This document shows positions 1-6,803 of a stretch of DNA of 12,126 bases, piece by piece. The stretch's first letter is position 1. Every line of letters begins with the position of its first letter. Under the pieces are notes generated by a model. It was not told the origin of the DNA and made no database searches. It saw only the letters and a list, made by a program, of their open reading frames with translations. A program made the position numbers and the translations under genes. This stretch comes from Polyangia bacterium (lineage in GTDB: Bacteria; Myxococcota_A; Polyangia; Polyangiales; Polyangiaceae), in contig JAUILJ010000152.1 in the NCBI GenBank assembly GCA_030433055.1, positions 1 through 12,126 on the forward strand, given 5' to 3'.

Positions 1-339
1 GACGACGCGACCTTCAAGCGCTACATCGACGTGATCTCCAAGATCCCGGGCATCGACACCAGCGACGCCGAGACCAGCATCAAGCGCCAGCTCTTGAAGG
101 AACCCCACGACTACATCTCGAGCTGCCGCGAGGAGCTCCTGGCGCAGGATCAGCTCGACCTCCAGGTTCAGGAGGAGGTTCGCATGGGGCATCACGTGGC
201 GGACTGCCGCGCGCTGGTCGAAGCCCACGGCGTCGATCTGATCGTGATGAACACGAAAGACGATGAACAGCTGGCGATGCACGGCCTGGCTTACCCCCTG
301 GCCATCGAGCTCCGCGACGTCCCGCTCTTGCTGCTCTGA
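1..339 (+). CDS. Universal stress protein (UspA family), C-terminal part, 5' truncated
   Basis: The reading frame is open from base 1 and ends at TGA 337-339, giving 112 residues without the true start, which lies upstream of the window. The C-terminal half has the UspA layout: a helical stretch, then an alanine/valine-rich helix leading into GVDLIVMNTKDD, where a hydrophobic beta strand enters the loop that in ATP-binding members carries G-x2-G-x9-G. It closes with a short hydrophobic strand (DVPLLLL), like the family's 'PVLLV' ending. A clear G-x2-G-x9-G motif is not visible here, so nucleotide binding is doubtful. The family is cytosolic and is linked to stress survival; members are often encoded beside ion transporters, and here a permease gene starts 51 bp downstream. 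Family assignment is fairly secure; the specific role is unknown. Confidence 0.72.
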   Translation, partial: DDATFKRYIDVISKIPGIDTSDAETSIKRQLLKEPHDYISSCREELLAQDQLDLQVQEEVRMGHHVADCRALVEAHGVDLIVMNTKDDEQLAMHGLAYPLAIELRDVPLLLL

Positions 340-390
340 GCCTCCAACTAGCCCTGCGCTGACCACCGAGAGCCCGACCCAACGACCCAG

Positions 391-1806
391 ATGCCGTATT
401 CATTCTTGCTAGCCAACGCTGACGCTGCCCCTCACCACGCCCCAGGTCTGGGAGTCACGCTGCTCTTTGCCGGGATCCTCACGGCAATGATCCTGTGCCT
501 CGCGCTGGAGGAGAAGCTGCACGCCAAGAAGTCGGTGATCGTCGGCTTCTTCGCCGTGCTCAGCCTGTTTCTGGGGGATGCGCTGGGGGTCCTGCCGCTG
601 GACGCGGACGGGCACTTCTGGATGGATAACCCGGTCGGAGAGCGCATCAGCCTCCCGGTCTACATACCTGCCATCGACTGGGGCGTGATCGCGATCATCC
701 TCGGGGCGAGCCTGTTCGTGGACGTGACCAGCAAGAGCGGTCTGTTCTCCTGGATCGCCATCAAGCTCACCAAGGCATCCGGCGGCGATCCACTCAAGCT
801 GCTCGTCTACTACGGCAGCCTGACGGTGATCTTTTCCGCCGTCCTCAACAACGTCACCGCGATGCTGATCATCGGCTCCCTGACCGCCGTTTCACTGAAG
901 AAGCTCAAGCGCAATCAGCTGCTGCTGGGCTTCTTGCTGGTCGAAGGGCTGCTCACCAACGTGGGAGGCTTGCTCACGCTGATCAGCAGCGTGCCGAACA
1001 TCATCGTGGGCAACGCAGCGAAGATCGGGTTCATGCATTTCTTCGTCAAGGCGGCCCCGTACGTCGTGGTCGCGACGGCCCTGACGTTGGTCATGGCTGC
1101 CAAGCTCTTCAAGATCCCCAGGCTGCAGGGTGAGGACGAGAAGAAGGAAGCGCAGCGCTTGGTGAACAGCTTCGACGAGAACGACGGCATCGAGAGCCGT
1201 GGCTTCTTCTGGTTCTCCACGGCGATGTTCGTGGCGTTCATTCTCACCCTGGCCACGACCAGCATCCTCCCGGTGATCAAGGACCTGGAGATGGGCTACG
1301 TCGCGATGGCCTTCGCGGTGATCATGTTGATCCGCTACAAATCTACCGCAGGGAAATTCTACAAGGCGCTCGACTGGGACCTGTTGCTCTTCTTTGCGTT
1401 CTTGTTCGTCGTGATCAACGTGATGGAACACGCGCGAGTGCTCGAGGGGATCGGAAAGGGCCTGGCGGCGATCACCGGTCTCGGACCCAAGCTGGGTGGC
1501 GCAGGGCTCCTCGTCTCCTCGGCTGCGGCGAGCGCCGTCACGGACAACATCCCGCTGGCGGCGATGCTGGCCAAGATCCTCGGAGCCTCAGGCAACGCGC
1601 CGATGAGCCAGTGGTGGGCAGTGGTGTTCGGAGCGAACCTCGGAGGCAACCTGACACCGATCGGATCGGCCTCGACGGTCGTCGCCGTGACCATCATGAC
1701 GCGCTACGAGCTGAACGTCGGCTTCGCGCGGTTCGTGCGCCTCGCGCTGCCCTTCGCGGTGATGCAAATCAGCCTCGCCGTGCTCTACGTGCTGGTCGCG
1801 ATCTGA
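391..1806 (+). CDS. ArsB/NhaD/SLC13-type ion transporter (IT superfamily permease)
   Basis: A 471-residue polytopic inner-membrane protein with about ten or more hydrophobic segments, a usual length for this superfamily. Two inverted-repeat signature regions are visible: a first-half re-entrant loop around residues 150-160 (LNNVTAM), then TNVGGLLTLISSVPNIIVG, and a second-half copy with T384-D385-N386-I387-P388 and G414-A-N-L-G-G-N-L-T-P423. These resemble the DN(V/I) and GANxGGxxTPIG loops of ArsB, P-protein and NhaD transporters that exchange anions or Na+ with H+. The first repeat has Asn-Asn (153-154) where many relatives have Asp-Asn. The substrate cannot be read from sequence; Na+/H+ antiport, arsenite efflux or carboxylate transport are all possible, and no arsenic genes are nearby. 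The ATG at 391 has no good Shine-Dalgarno sequence. It follows the universal stress gene and may share its transcript. Confidence 0.85.
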   Translation: MPYSFLLANADAAPHHAPGLGVTLLFAGILTAMILCLALEEKLHAKKSVIVGFFAVLSLFLGDALGVLPLDADGHFWMDNPVGERISLPVYIPAIDWGVIAIILGASLFVDVTSKSGLFSWIAIKLTKASGGDPLKLLVYYGSLTVIFSAVLNNVTAMLIIGSLTAVSLKKLKRNQLLLGFLLVEGLLTNVGGLLTLISSVPNIIVGNAAKIGFMHFFVKAAPYVVVATALTLVMAAKLFKIPRLQGEDEKKEAQRLVNSFDENDGIESRGFFWFSTAMFVAFILTLATTSILPVIKDLEMGYVAMAFAVIMLIRYKSTAGKFYKALDWDLLLFFAFLFVVINVMEHARVLEGIGKGLAAITGLGPKLGGAGLLVSSAAASAVTDNIPLAAMLAKILGASGNAPMSQWWAVVFGANLGGNLTPIGSASTVVAVTIMTRYELNVGFARFVRLALPFAVMQISLAVLYVLVAI

Positions 1807-1830
1807 GCGCGTGGGTTTGCGGGTGGGAAA

Positions 1831-1910
1831 GTCTCTGCCGCGAGACCTCGCGACATTTCAGTGCCCGGCGACTGAACAAACCGAAGGTATTCCTTCCACA
1901 AGTCGCGAGG
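1831..1910. promoter_or_regulatory. Nested inverted repeats in the leader upstream of the P450 gene
   Basis: A perfect 9-bp inverted repeat, CCTCGCGAC (1846-1854) and GTCGCGAGG (1902-1910), encloses two smaller perfect hairpins: TTCAG/CTGAA (1857-1861 with 1872-1876) and GAAGG/CCTTC (1883-1887 with 1892-1896, loop TATT). A further GTCTC/GAGAC hairpin (1831-1835 with 1842-1846) lies just upstream and shares one base with the outer arm. As RNA, the outer arms could close a three-way junction. As DNA, the arms each hold a TCGCGA palindrome about 55 bp apart and could be paired operator sites. The block lies in the 168-bp gap between permease and P450 and ends 64 bp before the P450 start. It matches no riboswitch class that I recognise. 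Confidence 0.4.
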
Positions 1911-1974
1911 AGTGTTTCACCCTTCCTCAACAGGACGAGCGCCCTGGGCTCGCCCGTGAACGCAAGAGGGAAGA

Positions 1975-3165
1975 ATGAGCTTCGAGAACACGGATCTGCT
2001 GGCCCCGGCTACTCACACGGACGACCCGGAACCCTTCTACGAGTGGCATCGTGAACAGGAGCCGCTCTACTGGGATCCAGTCAGCGAACTGTGGTCCGTC
2101 GCGCGCTACGAGGACGTGATCTTCGTCTCCAAGAACCCGCAGCTGTTCTGCTCTGGCCAAGGCGTCGTGCCCAAGCTGTCCTTCGACGACTGGCCGGAAG
2201 AAGCCATGATCAACAAGGATGGCGACGCGCACACGAAGCAGCGCGGCCTGGTAAGCAAGGGCTTCACGCCACGGCGTGTGGGCTGCATGGGTGAACGCGC
2301 GGTCGAGATCGCGACCGAGTTGATCGACGCCTTCATCGACAAGGGCGAGGCCGATCTGGTCAAACAGTTCGCGCGGCCGCTCCCCATGTACATCATCGGC
2401 GAGATGCTGGGTTACCCCCGAGACCGCATGGACGAGGTACTCGACTGGACCGACGTCTACATGGACGCTGGGTCGGGCCCTGACCACATCACCGAGGAGG
2501 TCCAGGAAGCCTTCGCGAACTTCGTAGAATTCCACGAGGAAATTCTGGAGCAACGCAAGCAGCAGCGTGGCGACGACCTGATCAGCGTGTGGCTCGACGC
2601 AGAGCTGGACGGTGAGAAGCTCAGCGAAGACATGCTGATGTTCGAGCACAATCTGCTGCTCGTGGGCGGCAGCGAAACGACGCGGAACGCAATCTCCATT
2701 GGGCTCTGGCAGCTGATGAAGCACCCGGACCAGATGGCGTGGCTGACGGAGAACCTCGAGGACGGCGACGCCGTGGCCACCGCCGTCGAAGAGATGATTC
2801 GCTTCGCCTCCCCCTTCGTCCGGATGCGGCGCACCGCGACACAGGACTACGAGTGGTACGGGAAGACGATCAAGAAGGGTGACGAGATCCTGATTCTCTA
2901 CCCCGCCGCCAATCGCGACCCCCGCGTCTTTCCAGAGCCCCAGAAGTTCGACATCCGGCGTCAGAATGAGCAGCCGCCGCTGAGCTTCGGCTACGGCAAG
3001 CACTTCTGTCTTGGCGCCTCCCTCGCTCGCCTGGAGGCACGAACAGCCGTGAAGCAGCTGCTCAGCCGAGTGAAGGACCTCGAGCTGGCCGGCGAGCCAC
3101 GGATCCATCCCTCGAGCTTCACCAATGGCCTCGAGTACCTGCCTGCGCGCTTCACCAAGCGCTGA
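1975..3165 (+). CDS. Cytochrome P450 (soluble bacterial type)
   Basis: The 396-residue product has the normal size of a soluble bacterial P450 and no N-terminal membrane anchor. Diagnostic motifs are present in order: the I-helix oxygen-activation motif G231-G-S-E-T-T236, the K-helix E273-M-I-R276 (ExxR), a PERF-like RDPRVFPEPQKFD segment, and the heme loop F338-G-Y-G-K-H-F-C345-L-G with Cys345 as the thiolate ligand. It would mono-oxygenate an organic substrate using electrons from a ferredoxin or similar partner; no ferredoxin or reductase gene lies in the window, so redox partners must be elsewhere. The LLxGGSETT I-helix resembles CYP families acting on steroids, terpenes or fatty acids (for example CYP142/CYP124-like), but this is only a resemblance by eye. 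The start is supported by an AGAGG ribosome-binding site a few bases before ATG 1975. Substrate unknown. Confidence 0.95.
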   Translation: MSFENTDLLAPATHTDDPEPFYEWHREQEPLYWDPVSELWSVARYEDVIFVSKNPQLFCSGQGVVPKLSFDDWPEEAMINKDGDAHTKQRGLVSKGFTPRRVGCMGERAVEIATELIDAFIDKGEADLVKQFARPLPMYIIGEMLGYPRDRMDEVLDWTDVYMDAGSGPDHITEEVQEAFANFVEFHEEILEQRKQQRGDDLISVWLDAELDGEKLSEDMLMFEHNLLLVGGSETTRNAISIGLWQLMKHPDQMAWLTENLEDGDAVATAVEEMIRFASPFVRMRRTATQDYEWYGKTIKKGDEILILYPAANRDPRVFPEPQKFDIRRQNEQPPLSFGYGKHFCLGASLARLEARTAVKQLLSRVKDLELAGEPRIHPSSFTNGLEYLPARFTKR

Positions 3166-3179
3166 GCCGACGAGGTAGG

Positions 3180-3207
3180 GCTTGCGCACACATGCATGTG
3201 CGCAAGC
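3180..3207 (+). terminator. Strong 11-bp stem-loop after the P450 gene, probable terminator
   Basis: GCTTGCGCACA (3180-3190) pairs perfectly with TGTGCGCAAGC (3197-3207) around a 6-nt loop, starting 15 bases after the P450 stop codon. Its position suggests transcription termination or 3'-end protection. There is no T-run after the stem, so it is not a canonical rho-independent terminator; a protein-binding palindrome is the alternative. Confidence 0.55.
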
Positions 3208-3492
3208 TGCTGGGTGTGGCGGGGTTGCGAGATTGAAAGGCGCCCGAGCCGCGCGAAGTCCAAGTGCCCGATTGGGCGGGCGCTCGAGGCGAGCAGGGGG
3301 AGCGTATCCGCCGGGTCCGCAGAGGTCAGCCGCAGCCGCGGTCTCGTTTTGAGATGCCTCGCGGCGCTCGAGCGGCCCGACGCCGACGTTTTCGCGTCAA
3401 AGCGTGCGGCGGACCTCATGGGGCACGGCGTTCGGCCGTATGCTCTCGAGATCTCCCGTGTATGGCGGCCCGTCCCTTGCAACGGGCACTGC
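3208..3492. other. Stretch without a convincing gene before the hybrid kinase
   Basis: The kinase frame is open here back to an ATG at 3196, but the translation is Arg/Ser/Cys-rich, matches no domain, and that ATG lies inside the 3180-3207 hairpin. I therefore read the stretch as untranslated leader and promoter region. No clear -35/-10 pair, tRNA or repeat is evident. Confidence 0.45.
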
Positions 3493-5097
3493 ATGCCGGT
3501 TCTCGAGCGTATGGCCCGACTCACGAACTCGCTGGTAAAGCTGGATGCTCCAGGACAGCGACGTATCACTGGCCCCCAGGGGGAGCCCGCATACCGTGCG
3601 CTGTTCGAGACCGCGACCGACGCGATCCTGGTCGCCGATTGGGATACCGGACATTTCCGCGAGGTCAACAGCGCCGCAGTGGAGCTGTTCGGCTACGCCG
3701 AGCACGAGTGGGCGGAGCTCACAGGGCGCATGCTCGCCCCGGATGAGGTAGAGACCCGCGCCTTGAGCGAAGAGCTCGAGCAACGGGGCGCAGCGCGACG
3801 CACCCGCTGGCGCTTCCGTAGGCGGGACGGCAGCTCCTTCTGGGGCGACGTGAGCGTGTCCGTCTTTCAGGCGGGCGACGCGCGCTACATGGTGAACATC
3901 ATCCGCGACGTATCCGAAACGGTGGCGCGGGAAGCCGAGCTGGAGCGTAGCTACACCTCGCTCAAGGAGACCCAGGCCAAGCTCGCCCACGCCGATCGAC
4001 TCGCGCTGATCGGCCAGATCGCCGCCGGTGTAGCCCACGAGATCAACAACCCCGCGGCGTACATCAGCGCGAACCTGGACACGCTGGAGCACGAGCTCGA
4101 GCGCCTCACCCTGGATGCCCGGAGACGGGCGGCGCTCCTGGAGATCGTGCGAGAGAGCCAGTCAGGCGTCTCCCGGATCACATCGATCACTCGCGAGCTT
4201 CGCGGCTTCTCCCGCATGTCCCAGGATGCGATCGATGAGATCGACTTGAACGACGTCGTACAGGCCGCGTGCAAGATGACCGGCAACGAGATCCGACATC
4301 GCGCTCGGCTCGAGCTGCGGCTCAATCCGCTGCCCCACATCACGGGTCACGCTGACCGACTCACGCAAGTGATCACGAACCTGCTCCTCAACGCGACTCA
4401 GTCCATCCGCGAGGGCGAAGCCAGCCTGAATCGAATCCTCGTGGAAACGCAAGTGGTCGACAAACAGATCCAGGTGAGCATCAGCGATACGGGCTGCGGT
4501 ATATCAGCGACCCACATCCCACACCTGTTCGAGCCCTTCTTCACGACCAAGGGATCGGGCGAAGGCACCGGCCTGGGCCTGGCGTTGTGCGCCGACATCG
4601 TTCATCGCCACGGAGGCGAAATCTCCGTGGATAGCGCGAAAGGCAAGGGCGCCCGCTTCACTCTTATATTCCCCACGGATACCGGACTCAGGCGCACGGA
4701 CGGCCAGCACTCGCGTCCCCCTGCCGGGGCACCACGCCGGCTGCGCCTGCTGATCATAGACGATGAGCCGCTACTACTCCGAGCCTACGAGCGCATGCTG
4801 GGGCGGGACCACGACGTGGAAGTCGCGCTTGGCGGAGAGCAGGGACTGCGAGTGCTCAGAGCGCGCCGAGACTTCGATTTGATCCTCTGCGACCTGATGA
4901 TGCCGGACTGCGATGGCCCCGCGGTCTACCAGGCGCTGAGTCAGGAGGCGCCGGAGCTGCTCGAACGACTCCAGTTCTGCAGCGGAGGCGCGTTCACCCA
5001 GCGTGTGACCGACTTCCTCGCGCGAGTGGGCAGGCCGGTGCTGGAAAAGCCGCTGAACCCTGCGCGGCTGAGTCGCCTGCTGGAAGACCGTGGATAG
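3493..5097 (+). CDS. PAS-containing hybrid histidine kinase with C-terminal receiver domain
   Basis: Numbered from ATG 3493 (534 residues). A PAS sensor domain spans about 34-140, beginning YRALFETATDAILVAD. A short coiled-coil linker leads to HisKA with phospho-acceptor His182 in GVAHEINNP. The HATPase domain shows the N box around Asn300 (NLLLNATQS), the G1 box D332-T-G-C-G336, the F box FEPFFTTK, and the G2 box around 358-363. A receiver domain (about 416-534) has the acidic pair D423/D424, phospho-acceptor Asp467 in CDLMMP, Ser497 and Lys519. No membrane segment is visible, so it should be a cytosolic sensor using His-to-Asp relay, with an output partner encoded elsewhere. Start choice is uncertain: the frame is open back to 3196, and ATG 3511 is also possible; none has a strong ribosome-binding site. 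The ligand is unknown. It sits directly before the phosphate locus, but a role there is not shown. Confidence 0.85.
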   Translation: MPVLERMARLTNSLVKLDAPGQRRITGPQGEPAYRALFETATDAILVADWDTGHFREVNSAAVELFGYAEHEWAELTGRMLAPDEVETRALSEELEQRGAARRTRWRFRRRDGSSFWGDVSVSVFQAGDARYMVNIIRDVSETVAREAELERSYTSLKETQAKLAHADRLALIGQIAAGVAHEINNPAAYISANLDTLEHELERLTLDARRRAALLEIVRESQSGVSRITSITRELRGFSRMSQDAIDEIDLNDVVQAACKMTGNEIRHRARLELRLNPLPHITGHADRLTQVITNLLLNATQSIREGEASLNRILVETQVVDKQIQVSISDTGCGISATHIPHLFEPFFTTKGSGEGTGLGLALCADIVHRHGGEISVDSAKGKGARFTLIFPTDTGLRRTDGQHSRPPAGAPRRLRLLIIDDEPLLLRAYERMLGRDHDVEVALGGEQGLRVLRARRDFDLILCDLMMPDCDGPAVYQALSQEAPELLERLQFCSGGAFTQRVTDFLARVGRPVLEKPLNPARLSRLLEDRG

Positions 5098-5128
5098 ACA
5101 GCGGGATGAGCTTTCGAGCTTCGCGCTG

Positions 5129-5195
5129 GTGACATTCCGAGGTCAGCGAGGCACCTGTCCGTTTCGACTCCGTTACTTGTTCACTCGAATGTCAC
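5129..5195. promoter_or_regulatory. Pho-box-like sites upstream of the porin gene, one on each strand
   Basis: On the + strand, TGTTCAC-TCGA-ATGTCAC (5178-5195) gives two 7-bp half-sites with an 11-bp period, the architecture of the proteobacterial Pho box (CTGTCAT-N4-CTGTCAT). On the - strand, 5146-5129 reads CTGACCT-CGGA-ATGTCAC, a second box facing the other way. The inner parts form a perfect 9-bp inverted repeat, GTGACATTC (5129-5137) with GAATGTCAC (5187-5195). The downstream gene encodes a phosphate-porin-type protein, which supports PhoB-like control. Matches are imperfect and were found by eye. Confidence 0.5.
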
Positions 5196-5231
5196 ATAAA
5201 GCGCGGCGGGACACTCTAACTTCCGCCGCCG

Positions 5232-6596
5232 ATGACCCGCCTCACCCGACTCACGCTCTCTCCCCGTCACGCCCTGTCGAACCTCGCGGAGGTCGCGCGT
5301 TTCCGCGACCCTCGTTTGGGGGCGCCTCGCCGCCGCTTCGCTGCCGCCGCGCTGGCAGCCGCGACGCTGACCGCAGGTTGCCTATCGACCGGTAGCGCCC
5401 TGGCTCAACCTTCGGATCTCCAGCCCGAAGCGGAGAAGGCCGCGGTGGAGCCCCGGCCGGTGGAAGGCGTCGAGTTCAAGCCCGGAAAGGGGCTCACCGC
5501 AACCAGCTCCGACGGCGACTTCTCGATCAACATCGGGCTGCGAAACCAGTTCCGGGTGACCATCGAGCAGGAGCACCCCGAGGGCGAGGAGCCCGACGCA
5601 ACCCTGGGGTTTCAGGTCCGCCGGTCACGCTTCGCGATCAAGGGCAACGCCTTCGACAAGGAGACCAAGTACGAGCTGCAGCTGGACCTGGCTCCCCGCG
5701 GGGTGAGCACCGGCGCGACCGGCCCGCGTACCTCGCCCCTGCTCGACGCGTATGTGAAGTTCGAGCAACTCAGCGATCTCAGCTTGCGCGTCGGCCAGTA
5801 CAAGGTGCCGTTTCTGCGAGAGCAAATCATGAGTGACGGCAAGCTCGAGCTCGTCGATCGCAGCATCGTGAACAGCCAGTTCACCGTGGACCGAGACATT
5901 GGCCTCGACGTGTACTCCAAGCAGCTCTTCGGGCTCGAGCAGCTGCACTACAACCTCGGCGTCTACACCGGCGAGGGCCGAAACAGCTTCCAGCAGCAGA
6001 GCTTTGGACTGCTCTACGTGGCCCGGGTGGAGGTCTTGCCTCTCGGAGATTTCGACGACCTGAGCGAGGGTGACTTCGAGCGCAGCGCGCCGAAGGTCAG
6101 CATCGGAGCCGCCTACGGATATCACAGCCGCGCCCAGAACAACCTCGGCGTGCGCGGGAGTGCCTGGGCCGACGGCGGGACGGGCAACTACAAGCTCGCC
6201 ACCGCAGACGTGATGTTCAAGGCCATGGGGCTCACCTTCCTGGGCGCCGTGGCCTGGCGCGATGGAACGCGCGCCAAGGGTACCGAGATCGACCCGGACA
6301 CCGGCAACCCGTACGTCGACGCGGAGCCGGCCAGCAATGGCTGGGGCTTCACCACCCAGCTCGGCTATCTGATCCCCACCACCAGCTTCGACGTCGCGGC
6401 GCGCTACTCTCAGGTGCGCAAGAAGAACGACGACAGCGGCCTCGCGGATGAAAACGAAGTCGGGTTCGGTGCAGGCTACTTCTTCGCGCAACATTTGCTG
6501 AAGTTGCAGGCTGACGCCTTCCGCATCTGGGAGGAATCGGCGGGGTTCGATCACGGTCGCGACGAGGTACGTGTCCAGCTTCAGATGTCCCTCTGA
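5232..6596 (+). CDS. Phosphate-selective porin O/P family outer-membrane protein
   Basis: A 454-residue secreted beta-barrel of typical OprP/OprO (Porin_O_P) length. Family hallmarks are visible: GFQVRRSRFAIKGNAFD followed by KYELQLDLA, a DAYVKFE strand, LRVGQYKVPFLREQ, and LVDRSIVNSQFTVDRDIGLDV. Alternating amphipathic strands continue to the end. It should form trimers that pass phosphate or other anions across the outer membrane. A signal peptide core (RRRF then an Ala-rich segment) ends at A56-L57-A58 before Gln59, a signal peptidase I site; a weaker lipobox-like TAGC at 47-50 is also present. The N-terminal region before the hydrophobic core is unusually long (about 35 residues) and ATG 5232 has no Shine-Dalgarno, so a TTG at 5316 (codon 29) is an alternative. 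The last residue is Leu rather than the usual terminal Phe/Trp. Pho-box-like sites upstream and the following pst genes support a phosphate role. Confidence 0.85.
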   Translation: MTRLTRLTLSPRHALSNLAEVARFRDPRLGAPRRRFAAAALAAATLTAGCLSTGSALAQPSDLQPEAEKAAVEPRPVEGVEFKPGKGLTATSSDGDFSINIGLRNQFRVTIEQEHPEGEEPDATLGFQVRRSRFAIKGNAFDKETKYELQLDLAPRGVSTGATGPRTSPLLDAYVKFEQLSDLSLRVGQYKVPFLREQIMSDGKLELVDRSIVNSQFTVDRDIGLDVYSKQLFGLEQLHYNLGVYTGEGRNSFQQQSFGLLYVARVEVLPLGDFDDLSEGDFERSAPKVSIGAAYGYHSRAQNNLGVRGSAWADGGTGNYKLATADVMFKAMGLTFLGAVAWRDGTRAKGTEIDPDTGNPYVDAEPASNGWGFTTQLGYLIPTTSFDVAARYSQVRKKNDDSGLADENEVGFGAGYFFAQHLLKLQADAFRIWEESAGFDHGRDEVRVQLQMSL

Positions 6597-6623
6597 AGCG
6601 GCCCGCCAATTGCTTCGCCGGCT

Positions 6624-6657
6624 CGCGCCCGGGGGTGAAACGTCACTCGCGGGCGCG
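6624..6657 (+). terminator. Possible GC hairpin between porin and pstS
   Basis: CGCGCCCG (6624-6631) can pair with CGGGCGCG (6650-6657) across an 18-nt loop, 28 bases after the porin stop. There is no T-run and the loop is large, and such pairs arise easily in GC-rich DNA, so this is a weak terminator candidate. Confidence 0.22.
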
Positions 6658-6706
6658 CTGCGTTTGTCCGCAATGCAGCGCGGTTTCGGACCCCGTCGAC
6701 ACGCAT

Positions 6707-6755
6707 CTGTCACACAAGCGTCAAGCGCCGTTCCTGCGTGACACTTGGCTGTCAC
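6707..6755. promoter_or_regulatory. Cluster of Pho-box-like TGTCAC half-sites upstream of pstS
   Basis: CTGTCAC-ACAA-GCGTCAA (6707-6724) has two half-sites with the 11-bp Pho-box period. Further on, GTGACAC (6738-6744, reading GTGTCAC on the - strand) and CTGTCAC (6749-6755) form an inverted pair, GTGACA-N6-TGTCAC. Four half-sites lie within 49 bp, ending 48 bases before the preferred pstS start. Regulation by a PhoB-type response regulator under phosphate limitation is the natural reading, as is usual for pst operons. Confidence 0.6.
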
Positions 6756-6803
6756 AGAATGTCCCAGCGAGTCAGGGCTCCCGTTGCTAAGTCTCCCGGC
6801 GAG

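Noticed and set aside
1927..3189. Long antisense frame of 420 codons on the - strand across the P450 gene
   Set aside because: It mirrors the P450 coding sequence, has no recognisable domain, and long antisense frames are expected in GC-rich genes.
3196..3492. 99-residue N-terminal extension of the hybrid kinase
   Set aside because: The ATG lies in a strong hairpin, and the translation is Arg/Ser/Cys-rich with no domain, unlike the PAS region that follows.
5625..6755. Antisense frame of 376 codons opposite the porin gene
   Set aside because: It is the complement of a clear Porin_O_P gene and shows no family motifs.
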